54,985 nt of DNA from Peptoniphilus mikwangii (GCF_000468535.1 NZ_AUQY01000003.1:1-54985), one strand, 5' to 3'. Positions 9,187 through 18,598 are shown, numbered from the stretch's first letter. Notes: a model not told the origin generated them from the sequence alone. Numbers and translations are program-made.

Positions 9187-10299
9187 TCAGCAAGGCTTTG
9201 CAAAAATCATCTTTCCTGCAGATGTTTGTAACACGCTTGTAACTACAACGTCTATTGTTTCACCGAGATATGGTTTACCAGCTTCAACAACTATCATAGT
9301 TCCATCGTCAAGATATCCTAAACCTTGACCGTGTTCTTTACCGAGTTTTACTATTTGTATTTGCATTTCTTCTCCCGGAAGGTAAACGGGTTTTACAGAA
9401 TTTGCAAGTTCATTTATATTTAAAACCGATATATCTTGAACCGCCGCAACTTTATTTAAGTTATAATCGTTTGTAACTATTTTCCCATTCAAATCTTTTG
9501 TAAGTTGTAAAAGTTTAGAATCTACTTCTTTTATATCATCGTATTTACCTTGAAATATTATAATCTCCAAGGCATCATCATCTTGCATATCTTTTATTAT
9601 GTCAAGACCTCTTCTTCCTCTATTTCTCTTTAATCCATCAGATGAATCAGCAATGTGCTGTAACTCCTCTAACACAAATACCGGCACTACTAACGGTCCT
9701 TCTAAAAATCCGGACTTACAAATATCCTTTACTCTACCGTCAATTATTACACTCGTGTCTAATATTTTAGGTACACCTTTAAATTTTTGAGCCTTCACCT
9801 TTTCTTTTGAAGGAGCCTTCACAGAACCTGCTATTTCTTTTACCTTTAATGCAACATCTTTTCTATTTCTAAGAGCTATCTTAACTCCTAAATATCCAAC
9901 CATACCATATAAAATTATAGATATTGCAAATCCGACATATGGAACCGGAATCTTATATACGGGTTGGCTTAACAAAAAAGCTATTACAAGTCCAATAATA
10001 AGTCCAACAGACCCTACTGCTATTTCAGAAAAAGATCTGTCTTTAAGCTCATCCTCCCATTTATCAAGTAAAGATTCAATTAATTTCAAGGCCTTTGGAG
10101 AAAAAATAAAAAATATAAGTGCGAATAATAAAATTATTAGAATAGATATTGCTAAAGTTATTTTGCTATCTAATCCATACATAAAATCAAAGTTTTTTAT
10201 AAATGCTACAATTACTATTCCAAGACCTGCTCCTATAATAGTAAACAAAAATTTAAAAAATTTATTTACTATGTTTTTGTTATTGCTAATACTAATCAC
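9187..10299 (-). CDS. Membrane PIN-TRAM domain protein (YacL-like)
   Basis: About 370 residues. The N-terminal third has four hydrophobic helices (FTIIGAGLGIVIVAF, ITLAISILIILLFALIFF, and a pair near residues 100-150). A PIN domain follows (ILDTSVIIDGRVKDI, ELQHIADSSDGLKRNRGRRGLD), then a TRAM domain (GLGYLDDGTMIVVEAG). PIN domains are metal-dependent ribonucleases and TRAM binds RNA, so a membrane-tethered RNase is likely. The start is uncertain. An upstream ATG at 10353 would run 50 bases into the CarD gene. GTG at 10299 overlaps the GGGAG site. An ATT at 10290 has ideal spacing. Confidence 0.85.
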   Translation of the reverse strand: MISISNNKNIVNKFFKFLFTIIGAGLGIVIVAFIKNFDFMYGLDSKITLAISILIILLFALIFFIFSPKALKLIESLLDKWEDELKDRSFSEIAVGSVGLIIGLVIAFLLSQPVYKIPVPYVGFAISIILYGMVGYLGVKIALRNRKDVALKVKEIAGSVKAPSKEKVKAQKFKGVPKILDTSVIIDGRVKDICKSGFLEGPLVVPVFVLEELQHIADSSDGLKRNRGRRGLDIIKDMQDDDALEIIIFQGKYDDIKEVDSKLLQLTKDLNGKIVTNDYNLNKVAAVQDISVLNINELANSVKPVYLPGEEMQIQIVKLGKEHGQGLGYLDDGTMIVVEAGKPYLGETIDVVVTSVLQTSAGKMIFAKPC

Positions 10300-10303
10300 T
10301 CCC

Positions 10304-10789
10304 TTAATTATCCAAAACCTTCTTATCAACAAGTTCAGTGATTTCTTCAACACTTTTATTGTAGACTAAGACCATTTCAGATACTATTATTTGCTTTGCA
10401 CCGTTAAGCATCTTTCGCTCTCCGGTAGAAAGGCTTTTCTTTGAGTCCAATCTTTCTAAACATCTTACAACTTTAGCTATTTCTTCAATATTTCCGGATT
10501 TTATTCTATCCATATTGAATCTATATCTTCTGTTCCAATTTTTGGGCATATTTGTAATTTCATTACACGATAAAACTTCAAGTACCAAATTCATTTTATC
10601 TTCGTCTAAAATTTCTCTAACTCCAACTTCATCTGCATTTTCTACAGGAACCATTACCTTCATATCATTTATAGGCATTTTGAGTATGTAATATTTTCTG
10701 ATTTCTCCCAAAATTTCACGATCCTCAATAGCTACAATAACACCGGCTCCATGCATTGGATAAACAACCTTATCGCCTATATCAAACAT
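10304..10789 (-). CDS. CarD/CdnL family transcription regulator
   Basis: This 161-residue protein has an N-terminal RNA-polymerase-binding domain beginning MFDIGDKVVYPMHGAGVIVAIED and a helical C-terminal DNA-contacting domain. CarD-type proteins bind the polymerase beta subunit and stabilise open promoters. I chose the start at 10789 because GGAGGG lies just upstream; extending to 10828 adds residues outside the family. It is followed closely by the PIN-TRAM gene. This carD-yacL order is common in Firmicutes. Confidence 0.9.
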   Translation of the reverse strand: MFDIGDKVVYPMHGAGVIVAIEDREILGEIRKYYILKMPINDMKVMVPVENADEVGVREILDEDKMNLVLEVLSCNEITNMPKNWNRRYRFNMDRIKSGNIEEIAKVVRCLERLDSKKSLSTGERKMLNGAKQIIVSEMVLVYNKSVEEITELVDKKVLDN

Positions 10790-10982
10790 ACTATCCCTCC
10801 TGATATACGCCCAATAATAGTATACCAAAAAGAATTTTAAAAGTAAAATTTATTATGATATCACATAAAAATTATATATGCAAGTCTACTTTCAAGTATT
10901 GTTTAATAATATATTATTTATGCGAAATTTAAATGATATAATGTTAAGTTTTTTCTAATTTTAGGTTAATTTTTTTTAATAA

Positions 10983-11011
10983 AAAAAGTTAGTAATAAAA
11001 ACTAACTTTTT
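10983..11011 (-). terminator. Terminator after the MerR-family gene
   Basis: An 11-bp perfect stem aaaaagttagt/actaacttttt with a 7-base loop and A/T-runs on both sides lies just after the MerR stop. Confidence 0.75.
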
Positions 11012-11025
11012 ATCTATATTTTTAA

Positions 11026-11886
11026 TTAACGTTCAAATTCACAGTAAGGATATTTTTCTAAAAATTTTTTATTAGCCTTTTCCAAATTCTCATAGTATAA
11101 ATTATAATCAGGTGATAGTTTCCTCATCAATGGTATAACTTTTTCATAATAGTTACAGTTTTTCATGTACTCTTTTAATAAATTTCCTATTTTTACACTT
11201 GAAATATCTTTATATTCATCAGTATTCTTAAATTTTATATATTCACTTATGATATCTTTATTTTCATTTAGATATCTATCAAAATTTGAGACTGCAGCAA
11301 TTTTTGATTCATTTATCTTTTGAAACAATTCATAATCGGAAAACTCATTTTCAAATTCTTCCTCCAATTCTTTCGGCAGTTCAAATTTAGGAAGTTCATC
11401 CACCACATCAATAAGTTCGTTATATATTTGTTGTTGTTCTTCACTCTCTATATTAATTTTTAAAAACGGTAAATATGACATAAAAATAAGTTGTCCATAT
11501 ACTCCGGGAAACGCCTCCAAAAACTTTTCTTCAAGCATTTTTTCGTTTTCTATTTGTTCCAATGCCTGTAAAATTTTAGCATCATCATTTTTTTCTAAAT
11601 ATTTTTTAAATAATTCCATTCTTCTTTGATTCCGCTCCATATTTCTCAAATGATTATTTGAGATCATTTCGAATTTTTTAGGATTTTCTAAAACTTCTTT
11701 TATCTGTGATATTGATAAATTAAACTTCCTGAGTATTTTTATTTTATTCAACAATTTTATATTTTCGTATGAATAATTTCTATAACCATTTTCATCCAAC
11801 TTAACTTCCAACAAGTTTTTTTCAATGTAATATTCTATTGCCTTTCTGGTAAGTCCTGTCATATTTTTTACTTCTTGTATTTTCAT
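11026..11886 (-). CDS. MerR-family transcription regulator
   Basis: 286 residues. Residues 1-70 are a MerR winged helix-turn-helix (KIQEVKNMTGLTRKAIEYYIEKNLL, then GYRNYSYENIKLLNKI). A coiled-coil dimerisation helix follows to about residue 115. The remaining 170 residues are an acidic helical domain I cannot assign. No cysteines sit in metal-sensor positions, so an organic ligand or stress signal is more likely than a metal. The gene has a MerR-type promoter with a dyad in its own 19-bp spacer, so it is predicted to regulate itself. No efflux pump or other obvious target is adjacent. Confidence 0.85.
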   Translation of the reverse strand: MKIQEVKNMTGLTRKAIEYYIEKNLLEVKLDENGYRNYSYENIKLLNKIKILRKFNLSISQIKEVLENPKKFEMISNNHLRNMERNQRRMELFKKYLEKNDDAKILQALEQIENEKMLEEKFLEAFPGVYGQLIFMSYLPFLKINIESEEQQQIYNELIDVVDELPKFELPKELEEEFENEFSDYELFQKINESKIAAVSNFDRYLNENKDIISEYIKFKNTDEYKDISSVKIGNLLKEYMKNCNYYEKVIPLMRKLSPDYNLYYENLEKANKKFLEKYPYCEFER

Positions 11887-11903
11887 AGTATCACCTCTCT
11901 ATT

Positions 11904-11934
11904 AGAATACAGCTGTCCCTTAGGGTCATGTCAA
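11904..11934 (-). promoter_or_regulatory. MerR-type promoter with 19-bp spacer and dyad
   Basis: On the minus strand TTGACA (11934-11929) and TATTCT (11909-11904) are separated by 19 bases. The spacer holds the dyad TGACCCTAAGGGACA, in which six of seven pairs match. Overlong spacers with a central dyad are the hallmark of promoters untwisted by MerR-family activators. The predicted transcript would start only about 10 bases before the ATG at 11886, leaving just the GAGGTGAT ribosome site. Confidence 0.85.
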
Positions 11935-11946
11935 CATTTGTAAAAT

Positions 11947-11984
11947 AAAAATACACTCTAATATTTTAAATCAAAGTGTATTTT
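11947..11984 (-). terminator. Terminator after ftsH
   Basis: A 10-bp stem aaaatacact/agtgtatttt lies just after the ftsH stop, with AT-rich flanks on both strands. Confidence 0.6.
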
Positions 11985-11994
11985 CAGTACCGTT

Positions 11995-13866
11995 TTAAAT
12001 TGTATCTGTTTCTTCTGATGTTTCTTTATTCTCTTGAGTATTTTCTGTCTTCAGTTCTTCTATTCCATCATATAATCTTTCGAATTCAGCTCTATCTATT
12101 GTTTCCTTTTCAAGCAACGCATCGGAAACTCTTATAAGTTTATCCATATTGTCTGATAAAATTTGTTTTGCTTTTTCGTAAGCTGTATTTATAAGTCTTG
12201 AAACTTCCTCGTCAATTTCTGCAGCAGTTTTTTCTGAATAATTTTTACTCTTTCCAATATCTCTTCCGATAAAGACTTCATTTCCTTCAGAACCATAATT
12301 TATTGTCCCAAGTTTTTCACTCATTCCATATTCAGTTACCATTGCTCTTGCAATTGCAGTCGCTCTTTCAATATCATTTTGTGCTCCTGTAGAAATATCT
12401 TCTAATACAAGCAATTCTGCAACTCGTCCTCCGAGAAGTGAAATAAGATCCGTTTCCATTTGCCCCTTTGTCATAAATGAAATATCATCTTCCGGAATAT
12501 ATGATGTAAATCCTCCTGCCATTCCTCTTGGAATTATTGTAATCATATGAACAGCATCTGAATTTGGAAGTGACTTTGATACAACTGCGTGTCCTGCCTC
12601 ATGCACCGCTGTAAGCTTTCTCTCTTTTTCTGTAACTACCTTTGATTTTTTAGCCGGTCCTGCCTGAACTTTTATAGAAGCTTCTTCAACATCTTCCATA
12701 TGAATTTTTTCTTCATTCCTTCTTGCAGCAAGAAGAGCCGCCTCATTCATAAGATTTTCAAGATCTGCAGGAGTAAAACCCGGAGTTCTCTTTGCTACAA
12801 CTTTAAAATCAACATCTTCTGCAATTTTTTTATTTTTAGAGTGAACTTTTAATATTTCTTCTCTTCCTCTTACATCGGGTCTTCCAACATAAACTGTTCT
12901 GTCGAATCTTCCCGGTCTTAGCAATGCAGGGTCAAGTATATCTGCTCTGTTTGTAGCTGCCATTACTATTACACCCTCATTTGAGCCGAACCCGTCCATC
13001 TCTACAAGAAGCTGATTTAAAGTTTGCTCCCTTTCATCATGTCCTCCTCCAAGTCCCGCTCCACGTCTTCTGCCAACCGCATCAATTTCATCTATAAAAA
13101 TTATACATGGTGCATTTTTCTTAGCATTTTCAAATAAATCTCTTACTCTACTTGCACCTACACCTACAAACATTTCTACAAAGTCGGATCCACTCATTAT
13201 AAAAAACGGAACTTTAGCTTCTCCCGCTACTGCTCTTGATAGATAAGTTTTTCCTGTTCCGGGAGGTCCTACCATTAAAACTCCTTTTGGAATTCGTGCT
13301 CCCATATTTACAAATTTCTTAGGATTTTTTAAAAAGTCAACTATTTCTTCAAGCTCTTCCTTTTCTTCCATAAGTCCTGCAACATCATTAAATGTAACAA
13401 GATTTTTATCATCCTGTTTTATAACTCTTGCTTTACTTTTTCCGAAACTGGTTGCTTTTCCTCCTCCTTGTGATTGTTGAATTATAAAATACCATACTCC
13501 TATAATTACAACTACTGTAAGTATTTCCGGAATATATTGAATGTAAATAGGGGTTGTTTTCATAGGTATTCCCTTTACTTCAATTTTACCATCTTCCATT
13601 TGCTTACTTACGTAATTATCAAATATTGATAATCTTGCTTCATCAGGAAGTATAGTAACATATGACTTTGCATCTTTTGTTATATATGTTACACGGCCCG
13701 ATTCAAAATCTATGCTTTTTACATTTTCCTTTTCTAATTCTCTTACAAATTCTGTAACACTTGTTTCAGGTATAGTTTCAACCGGAGGATTAAATAATTT
13801 AAATCCGATTAAAATTAAAAATATTAGTGCAATATATAGTGTTACACCACTTACTCTTTTATTCAA
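11995..13866 (-). CDS. ftsH: ATP-dependent zinc metalloprotease FtsH
   Basis: About 623 residues. FtsH is a membrane-anchored hexameric AAA protease that degrades misfolded membrane and regulatory proteins. Two membrane helices (near residues 7-25 and 113-130) flank an external domain. The AAA module follows with Walker A GPPGTGKT, Walker [10 protein letters not shown] and the pore motif FVG. The protease domain has the zinc site HEAGH. The best start is the TTG at 13866: GAGGAGT lies a proper distance upstream, whereas a TTG at 13881 would include that ribosome site. It is the last gene of the tilS-hpt-ftsH cluster. Confidence 0.96.
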   Translation of the reverse strand: MNKRVSGVTLYIALIFLILIGFKLFNPPVETIPETSVTEFVRELEKENVKSIDFESGRVTYITKDAKSYVTILPDEARLSIFDNYVSKQMEDGKIEVKGIPMKTTPIYIQYIPEILTVVVIIGVWYFIIQQSQGGGKATSFGKSKARVIKQDDKNLVTFNDVAGLMEEKEELEEIVDFLKNPKKFVNMGARIPKGVLMVGPPGTGKTYLSRAVAGEAKVPFFIMSGSDFVEMFVGVGASRVRDLFENAKKNAPCIIFIDEIDAVGRRRGAGLGGGHDEREQTLNQLLVEMDGFGSNEGVIVMAATNRADILDPALLRPGRFDRTVYVGRPDVRGREEILKVHSKNKKIAEDVDFKVVAKRTPGFTPADLENLMNEAALLAARRNEEKIHMEDVEEASIKVQAGPAKKSKVVTEKERKLTAVHEAGHAVVSKSLPNSDAVHMITIIPRGMAGGFTSYIPEDDISFMTKGQMETDLISLLGGRVAELLVLEDISTGAQNDIERATAIARAMVTEYGMSEKLGTINYGSEGNEVFIGRDIGKSKNYSEKTAAEIDEEVSRLINTAYEKAKQILSDNMDKLIRVSDALLEKETIDRAEFERLYDGIEELKTENTQENKETSEETDTI

Positions 13867-13918
13867 AATATCACTCCTCAAAATGAGATTATAGCATAAA
13901 TAAAATTTTCTATATTTT

Positions 13919-14446
13919 TTATTTGTATACTGATTCGTCCAATATTCCTATATATGGTAAATTTCTATATTTTTCATTATAATCCATTCCATATCCTACA
14001 ACGAAATAGTCTTCTACTTCATATCCTACATATTTAACATCGACATTCTTTCTTCTTCTTGCAGTCTTAGTTAAAAAAGCACATATTTCAATAGACTTGG
14101 CTCCTCTTTTCTTCAAAATTTCAATTAGATATGAAAGTGTAAGTCCTGTATCAATTATATCTTCTACAATCAGAACATCTCTTCCTTCGATTCTAAATTC
14201 CAAATCTTTTAAAATTCTAACTTCTCCGGATGTGGTACTCCCGGCATAACTTGAAACATCCATAAAATCCATTACAACAGGATTTTCTATTCTCTTTATA
14301 AGCTCTGCCATAAAAGGAACCGCTCCTTTTAAAATCCCAACTACTACAATTTCTCCGTCATAGTCTGAGCTTATTTTCTTTCCAAGCTCTATACACTTTT
14401 TTCTTATTTCTTCTTCTGAAAATAGAATTTCTTTAATATCTGTCAT
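13919..14446 (-). CDS. hpt: Hypoxanthine phosphoribosyltransferase
   Basis: This 175-residue enzyme makes IMP/GMP from hypoxanthine or guanine and PRPP (purine salvage). The PRPP-binding loop [18 protein letters not shown] is at about residues 90-107, and the PPi-binding VVGILKGA near residue 36. The gene overlaps the end of tilS by 14 bases and has a GGAGG site inside it, so translation is probably coupled. tilS-hpt-ftsH is a conserved Firmicute order. Confidence 0.95.
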   Translation of the reverse strand: MTDIKEILFSEEEIRKKCIELGKKISSDYDGEIVVVGILKGAVPFMAELIKRIENPVVMDFMDVSSYAGSTTSGEVRILKDLEFRIEGRDVLIVEDIIDTGLTLSYLIEILKKRGAKSIEICAFLTKTARRRKNVDVKYVGYEVEDYFVVGYGMDYNEKYRNLPYIGILDESVYK

Positions 14447-15776
14447 TTTTTTCCTCCAAAATTATATTCACGATATTCTTTGTATCCTTATTAACTGAAT
14501 ATTTCCCACTTAATCTATATGGAACAACCCATACTATTTCATTATCATCACAGACCAACGGAATTATGTCCCGCTTTCGCCTCTCTATTTTCTCATCAAT
14601 AAAAAAATCTTTAAGCTTTTTATAATTAGTCATACCAAGCGGAATGAATCTGTCCCCATTCCTTCTACTTCTTATATTTAATGTTCCATTGAGCTTATCG
14701 GCATCTATTGAAACCAAATTCTTACTGTTGGTATACACTCCATTATATACCAACCTGATTTTACCGAATACAGTTTCATTTATACCCTCTTTCAACGGAA
14801 TAAATTCTTCATTTTGTAAAGAATGTTCTCTTTTTAAATAAATTTTATTATATGACAATTCGATTTCTTTACCCTTAGTTAAAGTTACTGACGACGAATC
14901 TTTACTTAATAGCATTTCAATTATATCATTAATATTTACACTTGATATTCCTTCAATTGTACCAAGTTCAATCTTTAAAAATCCCCTCAAAACTTCACTT
15001 ATAAAATATTTATCTTTATTTACTAAATCGGATATATTTAATGAACTATCATAATAATTGTAACTTATATAATCATCAACTTGTCTTTTTATAAACTTAA
15101 AATTTTCAGAAGATATTTCAGACAGTCGAATAAGCGAATTTACAAAATTTTCATTGAAATTTTCTTCTATATATGGAATTACATTTAATCTTATTTTATT
15201 TCTTCCATATATATCCATAAAATTAGTTTCATCATCAACATACTCTATATTATTTTTATTTATATAGTCTATTATTTCATCTCTTTTAATGTTTAACATA
15301 GGCCTATATAAATCACAAGACACGTAGTCCATAGCAGAAAGTCCATCTATTCCCGTTCCTCTTATAATTCTCTGAAGTACGGTTTCAGCCTGATCATTAG
15401 CATTATGTGCCAAAAAAATTTTGTCTTTTCCTTTTGATAATTCCCGAAAAAATTTGTATCTTAAAACTCTTCCTGCCTCTTCATCTGTAAGCCCTTGTTC
15501 TTTTGCATAGGCTTCCATATCAACTCTTCTTATTTTTACATCAACACCAAATTTTTCGGACTTATCTATTACAAAATTTTCATCTCGTAATGATGTTCTT
15601 CTAACTCCGTGATTTATATGAGCTACCGTTATTTTTAACCCGAGTTCAGTTTTTAATTCTACTAAATTACTTAGCAGAAACATAGAATCTGCTCCTCCGG
15701 AAACAGCAACTATTATATGTTCATTTTTACATAACATATTAAATTTTTTTATGTTTTCTAAAAATTTTTTATTCAT
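14433..15776 (-). CDS. tilS: tRNA(Ile)-lysidine synthetase
   Basis: This 447-residue enzyme attaches lysine to C34 of tRNA-Ile(CAU) so that it reads AUA. The N-terminal PP-loop ATPase motif VAVSGGADS is at about residues 23-31, followed by the NHGVR segment and a C-terminal substrate-binding region. Its expected substrate tRNA is encoded in this window at 32821-32897. No clear Shine-Dalgarno site precedes the ATG at 15776; the bases just before it are the T-rich tail of a terminator-like hairpin. The N-terminus nevertheless matches the family. It is followed by hpt with a 14-base overlap. Confidence 0.94.
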   Translation of the reverse strand: MNKKFLENIKKFNMLCKNEHIIVAVSGGADSMFLLSNLVELKTELGLKITVAHINHGVRRTSLRDENFVIDKSEKFGVDVKIRRVDMEAYAKEQGLTDEEAGRVLRYKFFRELSKGKDKIFLAHNANDQAETVLQRIIRGTGIDGLSAMDYVSCDLYRPMLNIKRDEIIDYINKNNIEYVDDETNFMDIYGRNKIRLNVIPYIEENFNENFVNSLIRLSEISSENFKFIKRQVDDYISYNYYDSSLNISDLVNKDKYFISEVLRGFLKIELGTIEGISSVNINDIIEMLLSKDSSSVTLTKGKEIELSYNKIYLKREHSLQNEEFIPLKEGINETVFGKIRLVYNGVYTNSKNLVSIDADKLNGTLNIRSRRNGDRFIPLGMTNYKKLKDFFIDEKIERRKRDIIPLVCDDNEIVWVVPYRLSGKYSVNKDTKNIVNIILEEKNDRY

Positions 15777-15795
15777 AATATTACTAAAAAATAAA

Positions 15796-15812
15796 GGTCA
15801 TCTTAGATGACC
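15796..15812 (-). terminator. Terminator-like hairpin between the S1 gene and tilS
   Basis: A compact ggtcatct/agatgacc hairpin is followed on the minus strand by TTTATTTTTTAG. It could reduce read-through from the S1-domain gene into tilS. Confidence 0.6.
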
Positions 15813-15822
15813 ATATTTAAAC

Positions 15823-16224
15823 TTAATTTGATTTATTTCTGGATCTTTGACCGGCCATTTTATAATTCTCTCTTGACCTTACTTGTTCAAATTTTTCATT
15901 GGAATCCTTCAAAAATTTTGAAAGCTTGTCTTCAAAAGACAAATTTTCATCACGTCTTGAAAAATCAAGCTCTGCAGGTTTAGAACTCTTAACTTGAGCT
16001 TGCTTTATGGATAAAGCTATTTTTCCCCTATCATCAAGAGATAAAACCTTTACTTTTACCTTTTGTCCCTTTTTTAAAAAGTCACTCACATTTTCAACAT
16101 AAGAATCAGAAATTTCTGATATATGTACAAGTCCACTGTTATCCTCAGGTAAATTAATAAATGCTCCAAATTTCAAAACGCCGGATACAACGCCATCAAC
16201 TATTTGTCCTACAGCTAATGCCAT
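15823..16224 (-). CDS. S1-domain RNA-binding protein (YabR-like)
   Basis: This 133-residue protein has one S1 domain at residues 1-72 (VGQIVDGVVSGVLKFGAFINL, then GLVHISEISDSYV). A basic, lysine/arginine-rich tail follows. It corresponds in position and length to Bacillus YabR, a general-stress-type protein of unclear RNA target. It has a GGGAGGA site and lies 19 bases after the DivIC gene in the conserved cluster. It ends before a terminator-like hairpin. Confidence 0.88.
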   Translation of the reverse strand: MALAVGQIVDGVVSGVLKFGAFINLPEDNSGLVHISEISDSYVENVSDFLKKGQKVKVKVLSLDDRGKIALSIKQAQVKSSKPAELDFSRRDENLSFEDKLSKFLKDSNEKFEQVRSRENYKMAGQRSRNKSN

Positions 16225-16243
16225 AAAAAAATACTTCCTCCCG

Positions 16244-16561
16244 TTAATTTGATTCTAAAAGATTGTTATCATTCTTAGAAACTTTTTCCTTATCAATATA
16301 GATTATCTCTCTCGGCTTTACCATTCCAAGATCTTCCCTTGCAACTTTTTCTATAAATTCAGTCGAATCAGAATTTCCTATTTCTGCCTTAAGATTTTCA
16401 ATATCTTTTTTTAATTGTTCTATTTCTTTATCATTGCTTAAAATTTCTGCCATCTTATTGTGTTTTTCTGATGCAGAATTACTAACAACAAAAGCTCCAT
16501 ATATAACAGAACTTAAAATTATAATTGCACATAATATAGGGAAAAATTTTTTCTGTTTCAT
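16244..16561 (-). CDS. divIC: Septum formation initiator, FtsB/DivIC family
   Basis: This 105-residue bitopic membrane protein has a short basic N-terminus, one membrane helix (FFPILCAIIILSSVIYGAF), a leucine/lysine coiled coil (about residues 42-70), and the family motif FIEKVAREDLGMVKP. It is part of the FtsL-FtsB/DivIC-DivIB subcomplex of the divisome. The start at 16561 has GGAGGTT upstream; a start at 16609 would add residues the family lacks. No spore genes yabP or yabQ lie between it and rqcP. Confidence 0.88.
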   Translation of the reverse strand: MKQKKFFPILCAIIILSSVIYGAFVVSNSASEKHNKMAEILSNDKEIEQLKKDIENLKAEIGNSDSTEFIEKVAREDLGMVKPREIIYIDKEKVSKNDNNLLESN

Positions 16562-16625
16562 TATAACAACCTCCATCTTAATTATTGCATTTAACACTTG
16601 ATTTTTCAAGTATAATCTTGAATAA

Positions 16626-16868
16626 TTACTCTATTATTTCATATAAAGATGAAGCATCTTTTTTTGCAACTGTTTCCCTAACATCAATTATTTTTGCCTT
16701 AAAAGGTTTATTCCCAAATGACACCTTTAAAATATCTCCTTCTTTAACTTCATCACTCGGCTTTGCAACCTTATCATTTATCAAAACTCGTCCACCTTCA
16801 CAAGCTTCCTTTGCAATAGTTCTCCTTATTATAATTCTTGAAACTTTTAAATATTTATCTACTCTCAT
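16626..16868 (-). CDS. rqcP: S4-domain RNA-binding protein RqcP
   Basis: This 80-residue S4 domain starts MRVDKYLKVSRIIIRRTIAK and contains GGRVLINDKVAKPSDEV. It matches RqcP (YabO/Hsp15-like), which in Bacillus stabilises tRNA on stalled 50S subunits during C-terminal alanine tailing by RqcH. Position between the HU gene and divIC is the conserved one. It has a GGTGG ribosome site. Confidence 0.9.
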   Translation of the reverse strand: MRVDKYLKVSRIIIRRTIAKEACEGGRVLINDKVAKPSDEVKEGDILKVSFGNKPFKAKIIDVRETVAKKDASSLYEIIE

Positions 16869-16887
16869 ATTACCACCAAAATTAAAA

Positions 16888-16906
16888 AGAGGAGCTTCGC
16901 TCCTCT
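16888..16906 (-). terminator. Terminator after the HU gene
   Basis: A GC-rich 8-bp perfect stem agaggagc/gctcctct with a 3-base loop is followed by a T-run on the minus strand. It separates the abundant HU message from rqcP. Confidence 0.85.
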
Positions 16907-16912
16907 AATACA

Positions 16913-17191
16913 TTATTTATTAACTACTTCCTTAAGAGCTTTTCCTGCTCTGAATACAGGAGCTTTTGATGCAGGAATCTTAATGATTTCCTTAGGATCT
17001 CTTGGGTTTCTTCCTTCTCTAGCTTTTCTTTCTCTAACTTCGAAAGTTCCGAATCCAACAAGTTGAACCTTTTCTCCACCTGCTAATGCTTCTTCAACTG
17101 TTGCTAAAAATCCATTAAGAGCCATTTCAGCGTCTTTCTTAGTTAAATTACTTTTTTGTGCAATACTTGCAACTAATTCTGATTTGTTCAT
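16913..17191 (-). CDS. hup: DNA-binding protein HU
   Basis: This 92-residue histone-like protein opens with MNKSELVASIAQKSNLTKKD. It has the DNA-wrapping arm GFGTFEVRERKAREGRNP. HU dimers bend and compact DNA. The ribosome site is a strong GGAGGA, and its codon choice is visibly biased to common codons, as expected for high expression. A strong terminator follows. Confidence 0.96.
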   Translation of the reverse strand: MNKSELVASIAQKSNLTKKDAEMALNGFLATVEEALAGGEKVQLVGFGTFEVRERKAREGRNPRDPKEIIKIPASKAPVFRAGKALKEVVNK

Positions 17192-17204
17192 TTAAAAATC
17201 CTCC

Positions 17205-18551
17205 TTATAATAAGTTATTCTTTGTTTTCAGAATTTCTTTGGCCTCGTTATACAGATCTTCAAGTTCATTTAATTTTAAGGCCTTTAAATCCATATTATG
17301 CTCTGAGGCCAGCTTACTCATTACAGAAAATCTCTCAATAAACTTATTTGTTGTAGAGTCTAAAACCTGTGAAGGGTCTTCTTTTAAAAACCTACATAAG
17401 TTTACAGAAGTAAATATTAAATCTCCTACTTCTTCAGATATTTCTCTTGAGTTTTTACTATTTAAAGCTAATTTTAATTCATTTAGCTCCTCAGCGACTT
17501 TCTCTAAGACTCCATTGACATCATCCCAAACAAATCCAATAGATACTACACTATCTATTACAGATGCTGCTCTATTGATTGAACTGCCTGAAAAATTTTT
17601 CAAGCTATTAACAAATGCCCTATTGTTGTACCTTAGACTATTGTCATTATACCCTATGTTATTTGTTTTTTCCACACTATTTTTTAGAAATTCCCTATTT
17701 TTAGTCAATTTTTTGTCTAATTGTTCTAAAATTTCATAAAAATAGTATAATCCTTCATCGTTTAAAATTATACATCTGTTTATAACATCAATAGCATCAG
17801 TAATTAACCTGTCTACATCTACTTCTATATCTTCTTTATTCTTAAAATCAGCTATATTTTCATCAGCTTTTAAAATTATATCTCTAAAATTTTTTATATC
17901 ATTACACTTTGGAATATATATTGCACTTTGGTGATTTATATTTTCTATTCTATCTAATTCATAAATTGGAACATAACATACATATTCATCTCTTAAACCT
18001 GCATCTGTAATTAAATAAATTTTATATTCATCTCCATATATTTCAGATAATGCAAGTTTCAAATCAACTGCTATTCTATTGTTATAAACCTGAGTTATTA
18101 TTACATCACACTTGACATCTATATCAAGCGGATTAAAATCATCGCCATCTATTAATAAAAGTCCCTTTGACGGATCTCTTTTTACCGCTCTTAAAACAGG
18201 TTCTATAAAACTCATACCCATAATTATATTATAGTCCTGTGTTTTTTCCATAAGCTTTACAACTGTACTTTCTGCAATAAGCGGATTCCCGGGAACAAAG
18301 TAATTTATATCTTTATCTTTTGCCTCATTTAAAAGAACCTCTACTATCTCAGTATATACTTCTTCAAAGCTGTTTTTCTCCTCATATAAATAATCAAAAG
18401 ATGTAAACTCTATTTTTTCATCTTCAAAATATTTTACAGCTTCATGAAAAACGGTTCTTATAAAATTTTTATTTCCATTTTTTACAGCTTCGACAGCTTC
18501 AAGAGTTAATCCATATTTATCCGTTGCCCCAAGTCCTACAATATTTATCAA
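17205..18551 (-). CDS. mazG: YabN-like protein: tetrapyrrole methylase-type domain plus MazG domain
   Basis: About 448 residues. The first half has the SAM-dependent methylase fold (INIVGLGATDKYGLT start, YFVPGNPLIAE near residue 90). The C-terminal part from about residue 325 is a MazG pyrophosphohydrolase (RAASVIDSVVSIGFVWDD, metal-binding EELNELK and EEVGDLIF). YabN-like proteins clear abnormal nucleotides. Family members normally have a first MazG region between these parts. Here about residues 235-320 have no recognisable metal motif, so it looks degenerate. The start TTG at 18551 has GAGGTGAT at proper spacing. It is the first gene of the mazG-hup-rqcP run. Confidence 0.85.
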   Translation of the reverse strand: MINIVGLGATDKYGLTLEAVEAVKNGNKNFIRTVFHEAVKYFEDEKIEFTSFDYLYEEKNSFEEVYTEIVEVLLNEAKDKDINYFVPGNPLIAESTVVKLMEKTQDYNIIMGMSFIEPVLRAVKRDPSKGLLLIDGDDFNPLDIDVKCDVIITQVYNNRIAVDLKLALSEIYGDEYKIYLITDAGLRDEYVCYVPIYELDRIENINHQSAIYIPKCNDIKNFRDIILKADENIADFKNKEDIEVDVDRLITDAIDVINRCIILNDEGLYYFYEILEQLDKKLTKNREFLKNSVEKTNNIGYNDNSLRYNNRAFVNSLKNFSGSSINRAASVIDSVVSIGFVWDDVNGVLEKVAEELNELKLALNSKNSREISEEVGDLIFTSVNLCRFLKEDPSQVLDSTTNKFIERFSVMSKLASEHNMDLKALKLNELEDLYNEAKEILKTKNNLL

Positions 18552-18598
18552 ATAAATCACCTCTAATTTATTCTAATATTTACTTAACAAAAAGTAAA

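Noticed and set aside
17158-17739. 193-residue open frame on the plus strand
   Set aside because: It lies wholly opposite the MazG gene and the start of hup, has no ribosome site and low-complexity Ser/Phe/Leu content, so it is a shadow.
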